Shown here: positions 8,324 to 16,387 of the stretch, piece after piece
How positions within the stretch are numbered: the first letter of the stretch is position 1
Layout: each line of letters begins with the position of its first letter
From: Victivallales bacterium
Lineage (GTDB): Bacteria > Verrucomicrobiota > Lentisphaeria > Oligosphaerales > Lenti-02
Direction: 5' to 3'
Length of the DNA stretch: 44,075 bases
Assembly: GCA_003245525.1 (NCBI GenBank)
Contig: QKCY01000130.1
Location: 1-44,075 of the forward strand
Program-made: the position numbers and the translations under genes
Notes under the pieces: generated by a model
The model's input: the letters and a program-made list of their open reading frames with translations, nothing else
The model's database searches: none
What the model was told of the DNA's origin: nothing

Positions 8324-9667
8324 CTACTTGTCGCGCTGGTAGAGAATGGTGCCCTCGGCGGGGCCGAAGGGATCGAGAATGGTGATGCAGTCATCGGTGA
8401 AGGCGGCGGTGACCGGGGCCACCTCGCGTTCCAGGAAATACTGGTAGTTGAGTTCGGCCACGCGGGTGGCCGCTTCGATAATCATGGTAATGGTACGCTG
8501 ACTGGCGGCATCGGGATAGGTTCCCGCAAGTTCGGCGGAAGCCGCGCCGAGGAACTGGACGCGAGCGATGGCCAGGAGACCCGCCGCTAGGGAGGCTTTG
8601 CCGTAGCCGTAGAGCTCGCTGTGCATGCCCATATGGCGGATGCGGCCGCCGAACGCGGGGTTGCGGGTGTGGCTGCCCGCCCCGGTGACCGCCTCGCGGA
8701 AGCCCCGGTCCTGCTGGTCCACGAAGCCCCGGCCAAGGACGCCGTAGATCTCCAGTTCCTGGTTCACCGCGCCCTCGAAGTCGGCGGGATTGATCCAGGT
8801 GTTGTTGTAGTCGCCCCGCATCCCGTTGTCGTAGGTGACGTTGACGTTGAGCGCGTCCCAGGCATGGATGGCGTCGTGGCGCTTGGCGTCGTCGGGGTTC
8901 TGGCCGCTCAACAGGGCGACCTCGTAGCGGTAGCGGTCCCAGTTCTCCAGCAGCATCCGTTCTCCGGTGGCGTAGAGGGCACGGGGTTTCACGTCCATGT
9001 AGTGGGCGATCACGTCCAGCCAGTGGCAGCCCACGTAGGCGAACGGATTGGAGCGTTCGACCCACTGGAAGGTCTCGGTGGCGACCGCCAAGGGCTCCTC
9101 CAGAACGGCGCGGATACGGTGGATGCGATTGTAGGCCGGGAGCGAATTGGTCATCATGTCCCGGATGAAGGGATCGTAGCGCTTGTGCATGTCCACCGCC
9201 ACGATGCGCCCGGCCTGTTCGGCGGCGGCGACGATCTCGTCCGCCTCGGTCGTATGCAGGCACATGGGTTTCTCGGTGATGACGTGCAGCCCGGCGGCGA
9301 GGGCGTCGAGGATGGCGGTGTGGTGCATGTCGTCGGGACCGGCGACCACCAACACGTCGAGCTGCCGCTGGGCGATCATCTCCCGCCAGACCGTGTCGCC
9401 GTAGTGGCTGGTCAGATCGGCGTCGGGGAACTCGTCGAGGAAGGTACTGCGGATGAAGTCGGCGGTTCCCTTGTCGCGGCTGCGGGTGCCGATGGCTGCG
9501 AATTGGATGCGGATGTCGGCCGTCTGGGGGGCGAAATGACTGAGCCCGATGCTGCCCAAAGCCCCGGCAAAGCCGCCGCGCTGGAAGTCGTGCAGGGCGG
9601 GGCCGATGATGTCGTCGAAGAACATGCCGCCGCCAACCACGCCGACCCGGAGAGTCTTCTCGCTCAT
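8324..9667 (-). CDS. GFO/IDH/MOCA family NAD(P)-dependent oxidoreductase
   Basis: The 447-residue protein starts at the ATG at 9667, which overlaps the pseudouridine synthase stop (ATGA). The N-terminal Rossmann region begins LRVGVVGGGMFFDDIIGP, with the glycine-rich GVVGGG motif. The typical ITEKPMCLHT (EKP) motif follows near residue 120, then a C-terminal alpha/beta substrate domain containing YVGCHWLDVIAHYM. Relatives oxidise or reduce sugars, inositols or modified sugar derivatives. No sugar pathway is visible next to it, so the substrate stays unknown. In a genome with sulfatases and glycosidases a role in unusual sugar catabolism is plausible. Its coupling to rluD and lgt may simply reflect genome compaction. 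Confidence 0.9.
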   Translation of the reverse strand: MSEKTLRVGVVGGGMFFDDIIGPALHDFQRGGFAGALGSIGLSHFAPQTADIRIQFAAIGTRSRDKGTADFIRSTFLDEFPDADLTSHYGDTVWREMIAQRQLDVLVVAGPDDMHHTAILDALAAGLHVITEKPMCLHTTEADEIVAAAEQAGRIVAVDMHKRYDPFIRDMMTNSLPAYNRIHRIRAVLEEPLAVATETFQWVERSNPFAYVGCHWLDVIAHYMDVKPRALYATGERMLLENWDRYRYEVALLSGQNPDDAKRHDAIHAWDALNVNVTYDNGMRGDYNNTWINPADFEGAVNQELEIYGVLGRGFVDQQDRGFREAVTGAGSHTRNPAFGGRIRHMGMHSELYGYGKASLAAGLLAIARVQFLGAASAELAGTYPDAASQRTITMIIEAATRVAELNYQYFLEREVAPVTAAFTDDCITILDPFGPAEGTILYQRDK

Positions 9668-10719
9668 AGTTCGTCGTCCTCGTCCTCGCCGAGACACTCG
9701 TCCGGGGGGTGCCAGTCGGGGGGTATAATGGGGTCCATGGCCAACGGAGTGCCGTTCAGGATCGGCAAGCCCAGTTCGTGCAGGGCCAGCTTGAAGTCGG
9801 GGGGCGGCGGGGCCATGTACTGGCGCATGATCCCGGTACGGGGATGGGGGAAGACCAGCTTCCAGGCGTGCAGCATCTGGCGCGGTACCTGGATGGGGAT
9901 ATCGCGTCCCCGGCCCCCGTAGAGATGGTCGCCCAGGATCGGGTGATGGAGATGGGACACATGCACACGGATCTGGTGGGTCCGCCCGGTGAAGATGCGG
10001 ACCTCCAGCAGCGTGCAACCCTGGCCGATCCCCAGCACGCGGTACTTGGTGAGCGCGTACTTCCCGCCTTCCTCCACCACCGCCATCTTGGTGCGCAGGA
10101 CGGGGTGGCGCCCGATCTGGGTCTCGACAGTTCCCGTCTGGGCACCCACTTCGCCCAGCACAATGGCGATGTAGGTCTTCTCGGTGAGGCGTTCCTTGAA
10201 GGCCTCCTTCAGCCGCTGGCGGGCGAACATGTTGCGGGCGATGACCATTGCCCCCGACGTGTCCTTGTCGAGCCGATGGACAATGCCGGGCCGCATGGTG
10301 GAATCGATCATCTCGCGGAACGACTTGAGGTCGTAATGGAGCAGCCCATGCACCAGGGTCCCTTCGCGGCTGCCTTCGGCGGGGTGGACCACCAGGCCCG
10401 GCGGCTTGTTGATGACAATCACATCCTGGTCCTCGGCCAGGACCTCGAAGGCGACTTCCTGGGGCACTAGGTCGTAGATCTCCCGGCGGGGCCACTGGAT
10501 GCGCACGGTGTCGCCGGCCGCGACCGGGGTCTTGGGCTGGACGTGCTGGCCGTTCAGCCAGACGTTCCCTGTCCGGATGCACTGCTGGAAGTACCCCCGC
10601 GAATGCTCGGGAAACAGTCGTGCCAGCGATAGGTCGATCCGCAACCGACTGAGTTCGGGGGGGATGACGACTGTGGCAACGCCTTGCGGCCCGGTCGGAG
10701 ATGGGTGGGACTCGCTCAT
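9664..10719 (-). CDS. RluA/RluD-type 23S rRNA pseudouridine synthase
   Basis: The 351-residue protein starts at the ATG at 10719, overlapping the lgt stop in an ATGA. It has an N-terminal S4 RNA-binding domain (around LSRLRIDLSLARLF to VAAGDTVRI) and the RluA-family catalytic domain with IVHRLDKDTSGAMV, in which D151 is the catalytic Asp. The downstream GRTHQIRVHVSHL motif is also typical. The family isomerises uridines in structured RNA; S4-containing members of this size are RluD-like and modify helix 69 of 23S rRNA. The C-terminal tail (after about residue 300) is acidic, ending EDEDDEL. The exact target uridine cannot be told from sequence alone, so RluD versus RluC or another paralogue is open. 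Confidence 0.92.
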   Translation of the reverse strand: MSESHPSPTGPQGVATVVIPPELSRLRIDLSLARLFPEHSRGYFQQCIRTGNVWLNGQHVQPKTPVAAGDTVRIQWPRREIYDLVPQEVAFEVLAEDQDVIVINKPPGLVVHPAEGSREGTLVHGLLHYDLKSFREMIDSTMRPGIVHRLDKDTSGAMVIARNMFARQRLKEAFKERLTEKTYIAIVLGEVGAQTGTVETQIGRHPVLRTKMAVVEEGGKYALTKYRVLGIGQGCTLLEVRIFTGRTHQIRVHVSHLHHPILGDHLYGGRGRDIPIQVPRQMLHAWKLVFPHPRTGIMRQYMAPPPPDFKLALHELGLPILNGTPLAMDPIIPPDWHPPDECLGEDEDDEL

Positions 10720-11477
10720 GCGGCGGTGGGGGTCCCTTTCCGGGCCTGGAGGCGGCCGGTGTAGCGCCACAGGAGTATCCCCGCCGGGAAGACGAGGAAA
10801 CAGACCCACTGGGCCGGGGTCAAGCCGCCGGGGCGCGACGGATAGTCTCCACGGGCAAACTCGGTGCAGAACCGGGCGAAGGCGTAGGCCATCATGTAGA
10901 GGGGGAAGAGGCGCCCGCGCAGGGAGGGGCGGCGGAAGAGGGCGAACATCACGGCGGCGATCGCCAGGTTCCCGGCCGAAGCCACCAATTGGATAGGGAA
11001 GTAGAAGGAGTCGTCCGTGGCGTAATGGGCTGCACAGGCACCGTGGTAGGGGAAGCCGTGACAGCATCCGTGCAGATAGCAGCCGATGCGCCCGATGCTG
11101 TGGCCCAGAGGCAGTGCCACGGCCAACACGTCGGCCACGGCCCAGGGGGCCAGTTTCTTGACCCGGGCACGCCAGGCCACGACGAGAGTGGCGAGGATGA
11201 AGCCGCCATAGAACACGAGTCCCCCTTCGCGGATGTTGAGGATGCGGAGCGGGCTATCCGTGTAGTCCCCCAGATTCTCCAGCACAAAGAGCAGCCGGGC
11301 GCCGACCAGGCCGCCGAGGATGGCCCAGGTGAGCAGGTCGCCCACCGCGTCGCGGGCCAATTCCCGCTTGGGGGCGAGGTAGGAGGCCATGCCAAAGCCA
11401 GCCAGGAAGGCGAGCGCCATGCAGATGCCATACCAGTAGATGGCCAGGGGACCGAGGTGGAACGCAATAGGAGTCAT
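10716..11477 (-). CDS. lgt: Prolipoprotein diacylglyceryl transferase
   Basis: The protein has 253 residues with about seven hydrophobic helices. Lgt transfers diacylglycerol from phosphatidylglycerol to the lipobox cysteine of prolipoproteins, the first step of lipoprotein maturation in the inner membrane. Supporting motifs are the N-terminal HLGPLAIYWYGICMALAF, GLVGARLLFVLENL, GGLVFYGGF and the Lgt signature HSIGRIGCYLHGCCHG. I chose the ATG at 11477 because it yields the family's usual N-terminus; its ribosome-binding site is weak, and an upstream start is possible. It heads a tightly coupled run with rluD and the oxidoreductase. Two predicted lipoproteins in this window (at 16388 and 24655) would be substrates. 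Confidence 0.94.
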   Translation of the reverse strand: MTPIAFHLGPLAIYWYGICMALAFLAGFGMASYLAPKRELARDAVGDLLTWAILGGLVGARLLFVLENLGDYTDSPLRILNIREGGLVFYGGFILATLVVAWRARVKKLAPWAVADVLAVALPLGHSIGRIGCYLHGCCHGFPYHGACAAHYATDDSFYFPIQLVASAGNLAIAAVMFALFRRPSLRGRLFPLYMMAYAFARFCTEFARGDYPSRPGGLTPAQWVCFLVFPAGILLWRYTGRLQARKGTPTAA

Positions 11478-11804
11478 CTGCCGAATCTCGCCGTTTGCTT
11501 GCTGCCGTGACGATGGACCGAATATGGAATCTACCGTAAGGACCCACCGATGCAACGGCTGGGAAGGCTCCCGCGTTTGCCGAATCGGGCTTGTTTTGGC
11601 TCCGGTGGGACCTGTCGGAGGGATTGCCCCTTTGCTTGGAGGACGATACGGGGGAGGGGAGGCCGCGGGGCCCCTTCCGCTACGAGTTTCCTACTCATTT
11701 TCTAATATGGCGCGGTTGACACGGCACTAAAAGGATACCAAAGTGGTGATGTATTAAATCGCGAGAGTCCACCGAGGTCCTTTCCCCCCACCAGGAGTAG
11801 TTTC
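11478..11804. promoter_or_regulatory. Divergent intergenic region between lgt and the signalling cluster
   Basis: This 327-bp gap separates divergently transcribed genes and has no credible open frame. A perfect -35-like TTGACA (11716-11721) points toward the signalling cluster, but no good -10 follows at the normal spacing. AT-rich stretches at 11695-11707 and 11751-11759 contrast with the GC-rich surroundings. The ribosome-binding site AGGAG for the next gene is near 11791. Promoters for both directions are expected here but cannot be placed with confidence. Confidence 0.35.
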
Positions 11805-12536
11805 ATGGCCATTGAGTTGTTCAACGACGGCAAGCACAAGTGCGTGAAGTTCGACGATCTGTTCCGGGGCAGCGAAGTCCCCGCGAACCAGTTTCTGCTG
11901 GTCAACGACAAGCGCGGCGTGCTGCTGGACCCCGGCGGCAACAAGCTGTTCTCGCAACTCACGGCGGAGATCGCTCCCTTCTGTCCCCCGCAGCGTCTGG
12001 AGAGCATTGTGCTGTCCCATCAGGACCCGGACGTGGGGGCGGGGCTGAATGGCTGGCTGCTGATTAGCGATGCGACGGTTCTTGTCTCGGAACTGTGGGT
12101 CCGGTTCATCCCCAACTTCTGCACCAGCAGTCTGGCGGAGGACCGGGTCGTGGGGATTCCGGACGCTGGCGCGGAACTGGGCTTTGGCGACGCCTGGTTG
12201 GACCTGGTGCCCGCCCACTTCCTCCATTCCCCCGGCAACTTCCATGTCTACGACCGCACCTCGAAGATCCTCTTCACCTCGGATCTCGGTGCTTCCATCG
12301 GTCCGGACAAGGAGAACATCACCTCCCGGGCCGAGTTCGAGCGGCATATCCCCTTCATGGCCGGGTTCCATCAGCGCTACTTGCCCCATAGCGCTGCCTG
12401 CAAGCAGTGGGCGGCCCATGTCCGCCAGTACCCCATCGACATGATCGTACCCCAGCATGGTGCCCGGTTCTCCGGCCCGGAAGCGGTGAATTGCTTCATC
12501 GACTGGGTAGACCAGTTGGTCGGAGCGTTGGGCTGA
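11805..12536 (+). CDS. ODP-like metallo-beta-lactamase-fold diiron protein
   Basis: The 243-residue protein starts at the ATG at 11805 with AGGAG upstream. It has the metallo-beta-lactamase fold of flavodiiron proteins and of the oxygen-binding diiron protein (ODP) of spirochaete chemotaxis, without the flavodoxin domain. The likely metal ligands are H72, D74 and D76 in SHQDPDVG, H141 in LHSPGN, D160 in FTSDLG and H218 in PQHG. They match the order of the flavodiiron ligands, with Asp in place of the usual Glu. Homologues bind O2 at a diiron site. It is followed after 54 bp by a sensor kinase, a response regulator and Roadblock proteins on the same strand. I infer that it senses O2, NO or redox state for that pathway rather than working as a detoxifying reductase. 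Confidence 0.82.
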   Translation: MAIELFNDGKHKCVKFDDLFRGSEVPANQFLLVNDKRGVLLDPGGNKLFSQLTAEIAPFCPPQRLESIVLSHQDPDVGAGLNGWLLISDATVLVSELWVRFIPNFCTSSLAEDRVVGIPDAGAELGFGDAWLDLVPAHFLHSPGNFHVYDRTSKILFTSDLGASIGPDKENITSRAEFERHIPFMAGFHQRYLPHSAACKQWAAHVRQYPIDMIVPQHGARFSGPEAVNCFIDWVDQLVGALG

Positions 12537-12590
12537 TCTGCCATCCCTTCCCCCTGTTGCCCCGTGCCACTGCCTGCCGGACCCTTCACT

Positions 12591-14195
12591 ATGTCTTCCT
12601 CTTCAGCCCTTCTCCCAACCCAGATGCCGGAAGCTGTTCCCCCCGCCCGTACCCATGGTGCCTGCCCATCGTGCCAGGGTTGCTCGCTCCCGCGTTCCTG
12701 TCTCGCCGCCCTCTTCGAGCACACCATGGAAGCGGTGGTGGTGACCGACGCGGAAGGGCATATCGTGTGCGTGAACGATTCGTTCCAGAAGCACACCGGG
12801 TTCAGCCGGTGTGCCGTGGTGGGGCAGAATCCCCGGATTCTGAAGAGCGGGCGGCATGATGCGCAGTTCTACCAGGAGTTGTGGGCTACGCTCAAAGCTG
12901 GCCACGTGTGGCGGGAGCGCGTCATCAACCGGTGCCGGGATGGCTCCCTGATCAACGTGGAACAGGTGATCTCGCCGAGTTGCTCCGCCAGCGGCGAAAT
13001 CACCCACTTCGTTTCCGTTTGGCGCAACGTGACGCGGGAACGGGAACTGCTGGAGATGGCCCGCCGCAGCCAGCGCCTGGAACACTTGGGACAGTTGGCT
13101 GCCGAGATTGCCCATGACTTCAGCAACGCCCTCACCGGGGTCCGCGGCTTCAGCGAACTGCTGCTGGACATGGCGGAGCCGGAAGGTCCCGAGGCGACGA
13201 TGCTGCGGGAGGTCCTGGCCTGCGGCCATCGGGCGTCTCGGTTGGCCCGGCAGTTGCTCGAACTGGGGAAGCCCCAGGGCAGCGGCGAGCTCTCCACGGA
13301 CCTGAATACCGTCATCACCCAGATGTTGCCCTTCCTGCGGCATACGCTGGGGCAGGGAGTGGAGGTGCGCTTCCGCCCCTATTGGGAAGCCCCGGCAGTC
13401 GAGATCGACTCCCTCCATGTGGAACAGCTTCTCCTGAATCTGTGCCTGAACGCCAAGGATGCCATGCCGCTCGGCGGCACGATCACCCTCGCATCGAAGG
13501 TGGTCCCTGTTCCCGCCGCGGCCGGGGACCGGCAGAGCCAAATGGTCCAGCTCTCGGTCGCCGACACCGGGACGGGGATGAGCGAGGATATTGTGGACCG
13601 GCTGTTCGATCCCTTCTTCACGACGAAGGGCGACCGCGATGGCACGGGCCTCGGTCTGGCCATTGTGCGTGGTATCGTTGACGAGGCGGGGGGAGAGGTC
13701 GAAGTGAGTACCGCTCTTGGCCAGGGATCGGAGTTCCGTATCCTGCTGCCACCAGCCGGGACCAACGCCCATGAGCAGAAGCTAGCGGCTACCCGCGACC
13801 TGCCGCACGGCAGCGAGACCGTGTTGGTGGTGGAACTCGATCCCACGGTCCGCCAGATCACCGGTCAGATGCTTGGCCACCTCGGCTACACCCCGCTCCT
13901 GGCCGAGGACGTGACCCAGGCGGCGAAGCTGCCCCGGTCCGCCGGGATCTGCGACGTGGCGCTGGTCGAGGCCTATCTGCCAGCCATGACCGGCGAGCAG
14001 TTCGTCGCATCACTGCGCGCGCACTTCCCCGCCGTCCGCGGCCTGTTGGTGGCTCCCCAGCGCTACCCGAGCCGTGGGGGCCAGGAACTGGGTCTGCCCG
14101 TTCTGCGGAAGCCCTATGGTATCGCCGAGCTGGCGGAGGCCATGCGTAGCTTGCTGCGTGGGGAGACCGCTACTGGCGAGGGAGAGGACGCATGA
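12591..14195 (+). CDS. PAS hybrid histidine kinase with Cys4 N-terminus and degenerate receiver
   Basis: The protein has 534 residues from the ATG at 12591; a GTG at 12564 is an alternative, and neither has a clear ribosome-binding site. It lacks membrane segments, so it is cytoplasmic. Four cysteines, C25, C28, C31 and C37 (CPSCQGCSLPRSC), precede a PAS domain (about 40-150). HisKA follows with H175 in EIAHDFSNAL, then the ATPase domain with the N box (LNAKDAM), G1 (DTGTGM), F box (FDPFFTTK) and G2 (GTGLGLA). The C-terminal receiver (about 409-524) is degenerate: the phosphosite Asp is E460 in ALVEAYLP and the first acidic pair reads VVELD, although K507 (RKPYG) is kept. The Cys cluster could hold Fe-S or zinc. 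Its stop overlaps the next regulator's start (ATGA), identifying the likely phosphate acceptor. Confidence 0.9.
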   Translation: MSSSSALLPTQMPEAVPPARTHGACPSCQGCSLPRSCLAALFEHTMEAVVVTDAEGHIVCVNDSFQKHTGFSRCAVVGQNPRILKSGRHDAQFYQELWATLKAGHVWRERVINRCRDGSLINVEQVISPSCSASGEITHFVSVWRNVTRERELLEMARRSQRLEHLGQLAAEIAHDFSNALTGVRGFSELLLDMAEPEGPEATMLREVLACGHRASRLARQLLELGKPQGSGELSTDLNTVITQMLPFLRHTLGQGVEVRFRPYWEAPAVEIDSLHVEQLLLNLCLNAKDAMPLGGTITLASKVVPVPAAAGDRQSQMVQLSVADTGTGMSEDIVDRLFDPFFTTKGDRDGTGLGLAIVRGIVDEAGGEVEVSTALGQGSEFRILLPPAGTNAHEQKLAATRDLPHGSETVLVVELDPTVRQITGQMLGHLGYTPLLAEDVTQAAKLPRSAGICDVALVEAYLPAMTGEQFVASLRAHFPAVRGLLVAPQRYPSRGGQELGLPVLRKPYGIAELAEAMRSLLRGETATGEGEDA

Positions 14196-15184
14196 GCGCC
14201 ACCGGAACCAACCCGATCACGGCAACCATCCTGATTGTCGACGACGATCTCGCGGTCGCCACGTCGTTGCGGCTGGCGGTGGAGCGCAAGCTCCCGGCGG
14301 TGCGCGTACTCACGGCGGGGCACGGCGAGGAAGGGCTGGATATCCTCCGCTGTAGCCGGGTGGATCTGCTCGTCACCGATCTGCGGATGCCGGTGCTGGA
14401 TGGGATCGCGTTGCTCAGCCACGTGATGGAGGAGTTCCCCCAGTTGCCCCGCGTGGTGATGAGTAGCCTGGGCAGCATGCCCAAGGAACACGCGGCCCGC
14501 ACTGGCGTCCTCGCCGTGCTCGACAAACCCGTGAACATGGTCCAGTTCCCTGCACTGGTGGAGGAGTGGCTGAAGGAAGCCCGACCCCATGCCCAAGTGG
14601 AAGGGATCAGTCTGTCCTCGCTGGTCCAGCTCGTCGGTTTCGACCGGCGGACCTGCACGATGGGGGTCAGGGATCTGCGTACCAGCCGGATCGGTGCGTT
14701 CCATTTCCGCGAGGGCCGGCTGGTGGATGCCTCCGCAGGCGATCTGCACGGCATGGATGCGGCCCTGTTCCTGTTGCGCTGGCGGCAGGTCCAGATCTGG
14801 CTGTACGAGGGCGTTTCCCCGGAGGGCGACCGGATTGGCATGGGGCTGGACCGGTTGCTGCTGGAGGCCGCCCGACTGAGCGACGAGGACTCTGCGGGAG
14901 GGGAGGATGCCGCCGCCCAACGGGTCCCGACTCCCGAGATGCTGCGCGAGAGCCGCCCCCGCGAGGTCGTCGTCCAGACTCCGCCCCCCAAGCCGCCCCC
15001 GCCGCCCGTGCCGAAGCGGCCGCGACCGCTGAACGAACTGATCGACCAAGCCATGGATGCCTTCCGCGCCAAGAACTACCCGTTGGCCCAGGAACTCTGG
15101 GAAGAGGCGCACCAGCAGGCACCAGACCATGCGATGATCAACCACAACCTCCGTCTTGTCGAACGGTATCTGCCCAACCAATAG
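14192..15184 (+). CDS. Response regulator with DUF4388/PATAN domain and helical tail
   Basis: The 330-residue protein overlaps the kinase gene by 4 nt. The receiver (about 10-125) is intact, with acidic D17-D18-D19, phosphosite D63 in LVTDLRMP and K112 in LDKPVN. A DUF4388 (PATAN) domain spans about 133-230, including GRLVDASAGDLHGMDA. A proline-rich linker (about 270-285, KPPPPPVPKRP) leads to a C-terminal TPR-like helical piece (about 287-330, AFRAKNYPLAQELWEEA). There is no DNA-binding domain, so output is by protein contact. PATAN regulators in other bacteria take part in motility, polarity or development, and DUF4388 proteins are often found with Roadblock proteins and small GTPases. Here two Roadblock-type proteins follow but no GTPase. 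It is the likely phosphate acceptor of the upstream kinase. Confidence 0.9.
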   Translation: MSATGTNPITATILIVDDDLAVATSLRLAVERKLPAVRVLTAGHGEEGLDILRCSRVDLLVTDLRMPVLDGIALLSHVMEEFPQLPRVVMSSLGSMPKEHAARTGVLAVLDKPVNMVQFPALVEEWLKEARPHAQVEGISLSSLVQLVGFDRRTCTMGVRDLRTSRIGAFHFREGRLVDASAGDLHGMDAALFLLRWRQVQIWLYEGVSPEGDRIGMGLDRLLLEAARLSDEDSAGGEDAAAQRVPTPEMLRESRPREVVVQTPPPKPPPPPVPKRPRPLNELIDQAMDAFRAKNYPLAQELWEEAHQQAPDHAMINHNLRLVERYLPNQ

Positions 15185-15198
15185 GGGAAACTGCCTGG

Positions 15199-15753
15199 AT
15201 GAACCCGGAAGACACCAACGACAGCGCCAGCGGGCGGATCGGGTCCGTCACCCTTTCCGAACGGTTCCAGAACGGGTCCCCCGACCTGTCCCAGACGCCG
15301 GACCGCCTCGCGGCCAGCGAGCGCCTGGAGTATGGCCGCAAGGTCGCCCAGGAACTGGCGGCGGGCAGCCCGTTCTTGGACGAGAAGCGGCTCAACCGCC
15401 TGTTGGAGCAATGCTTGGCCGAGACCTCCCTGGACGGGCTGCTCATCGGCACGCGGGATGGTCTCACGGTCGCCCAGGTCGCCCACGCGGGTGCCAGCGA
15501 GATCCTGCCTGTGATTGGCTCCCTGGTCGAGGACATGGCCACCCGGGCCGAACGCGAGCACGTCGTCGGCACGATGGACGAGATCGTCCTCCGGGGAGCC
15601 CAGGAGGAACTGGTGGTGGTCCGCTACTTCCCCGAGACCGGCCGCCGCTTCTTCCTCCTCGCCCACGCCCGCCAACGCTGCACCTACCGGCGCGGCACCA
15701 ACCGTATCGTCCGCGAGTGCGGCCCCCTGCTGGCTGCCTGCACGGACGTCTAG
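15199..15753 (+). CDS. Divergent Roadblock/LC7-like protein
   Basis: The 184-residue protein starts at the ATG at 15199, 14 nt after the response regulator. The first 60 residues are polar and probably disordered or helical (MNPEDTNDSASGR onward). The rest has a Roadblock-like pattern: a helix (RLNRLLEQCLAET), strand (LDGLLIGTRDGLTVAQV), helix (ASEILPVIGSLVEDMATRA) and strands (EIVLRGAQEELVVVRYF and RFFLLAHA). The similarity is by pattern only. It precedes a clear Roadblock protein, and the two could form a heterodimer acting as a platform for the response regulator or for a GTPase encoded elsewhere. Confidence 0.62.
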   Translation: MNPEDTNDSASGRIGSVTLSERFQNGSPDLSQTPDRLAASERLEYGRKVAQELAAGSPFLDEKRLNRLLEQCLAETSLDGLLIGTRDGLTVAQVAHAGASEILPVIGSLVEDMATRAEREHVVGTMDEIVLRGAQEELVVVRYFPETGRRFFLLAHARQRCTYRRGTNRIVRECGPLLAACTDV

Positions 15754-15816
15754 CTGAATCCATTCAATTCGAGTCCGAACCGCCTCCACAACCTACCCAA
15801 TAGAGGGAAATGAACC

Positions 15817-16191
15817 ATGGCCCAGATCTCCAAGTACGATGCCCTGAACTCCATCCTCGCCAGCCTCTCCTCCTCCAGCGGCGATATCGAAGCCTCCGCC
15901 GTCGTCTCCACCGACGGTCTGCTCATGGCCTCCAACTTCCCCGCTAGCATGGACGAGGAACGCATGGCCGCCATGGCTGCTGCCCTGCTTGCCATCGGCG
16001 ACCGCACCAGCCGCGAGCTGGCCCGGGGCAGCCTGGAACAGGTCTTCGTCCGCGGCGACCATGGCTTTGTGGTCATGATGGCGGCTGGCGAGGACGGCGT
16101 GCTGACCCTCCTCTGCAACCCCCGCGCCAAGATGGGCCTGATCTTCCTCGACATGAAGCGGGCCGCCGAGGAAATCGCCAAGATCCTGTAG
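15817..16191 (+). CDS. Roadblock/LC7 domain protein (MglB-like)
   Basis: The 124-residue protein has AGAGGGAAA upstream of its ATG. It has the full Roadblock/LC7 order: an N-terminal helix (YDALNSILASLSSS), a strand with the conserved turn (EASAVVSTDGLLMAS), a long helix (EERMAAMAAALLAIGDRTSREL), strands (LEQVFVRGDHGFVVMMAAG and GVLTLLCNP) and a C-terminal helix. In other bacteria such proteins form dimers that regulate small Ras-like GTPases, as MglB does for MglA. No GTPase is present in the window. Its position at the end of the diiron-protein, kinase and regulator run suggests an output or scaffolding role in that pathway. Confidence 0.9.
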   Translation: MAQISKYDALNSILASLSSSSGDIEASAVVSTDGLLMASNFPASMDEERMAAMAAALLAIGDRTSRELARGSLEQVFVRGDHGFVVMMAAGEDGVLTLLCNPRAKMGLIFLDMKRAAEEIAKIL

Positions 16192-16214
16192 AGCGGCAGC
16201 CTCTGGCTGAAGCG

Positions 16215-16243
16215 GGATGGGCGGGTCATGCCCCCGCCCATCC
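16215..16243 (+). terminator. Terminator-like hairpin after the signalling cluster
   Basis: An 11-bp perfect stem (arms GGATGGGCGGG and CCCGCCCATCC) with a 7-nt loop begins 24 bp after the Roadblock stop. Only a short TT follows, so termination may be incomplete. It marks the likely end of the signalling transcription unit. Confidence 0.5.
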
Positions 16244-16387
16244 TTGGCTACTACCCACGGGAGGGATTCCGCGAAAACCTTGTCTCTGGGAGTCTTGATT
16301 TCGGGGCGGCGCAGGATACCGTGGAAATAGTCGTTCCCGCGGACGCGATCTTGAGATGGCGGGGGGACGACGAGGGTTCCCGTAGCC

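Noticed and set aside
6238-8385. Long open frame on the plus strand opposite the DUF3857 gene
   Set aside because: It is Gly/Val/Asp/His-rich without motifs and mirrors the codon bias of the real minus-strand gene. The same holds for long antisense frames at 28120-30624 and 36831-40637.
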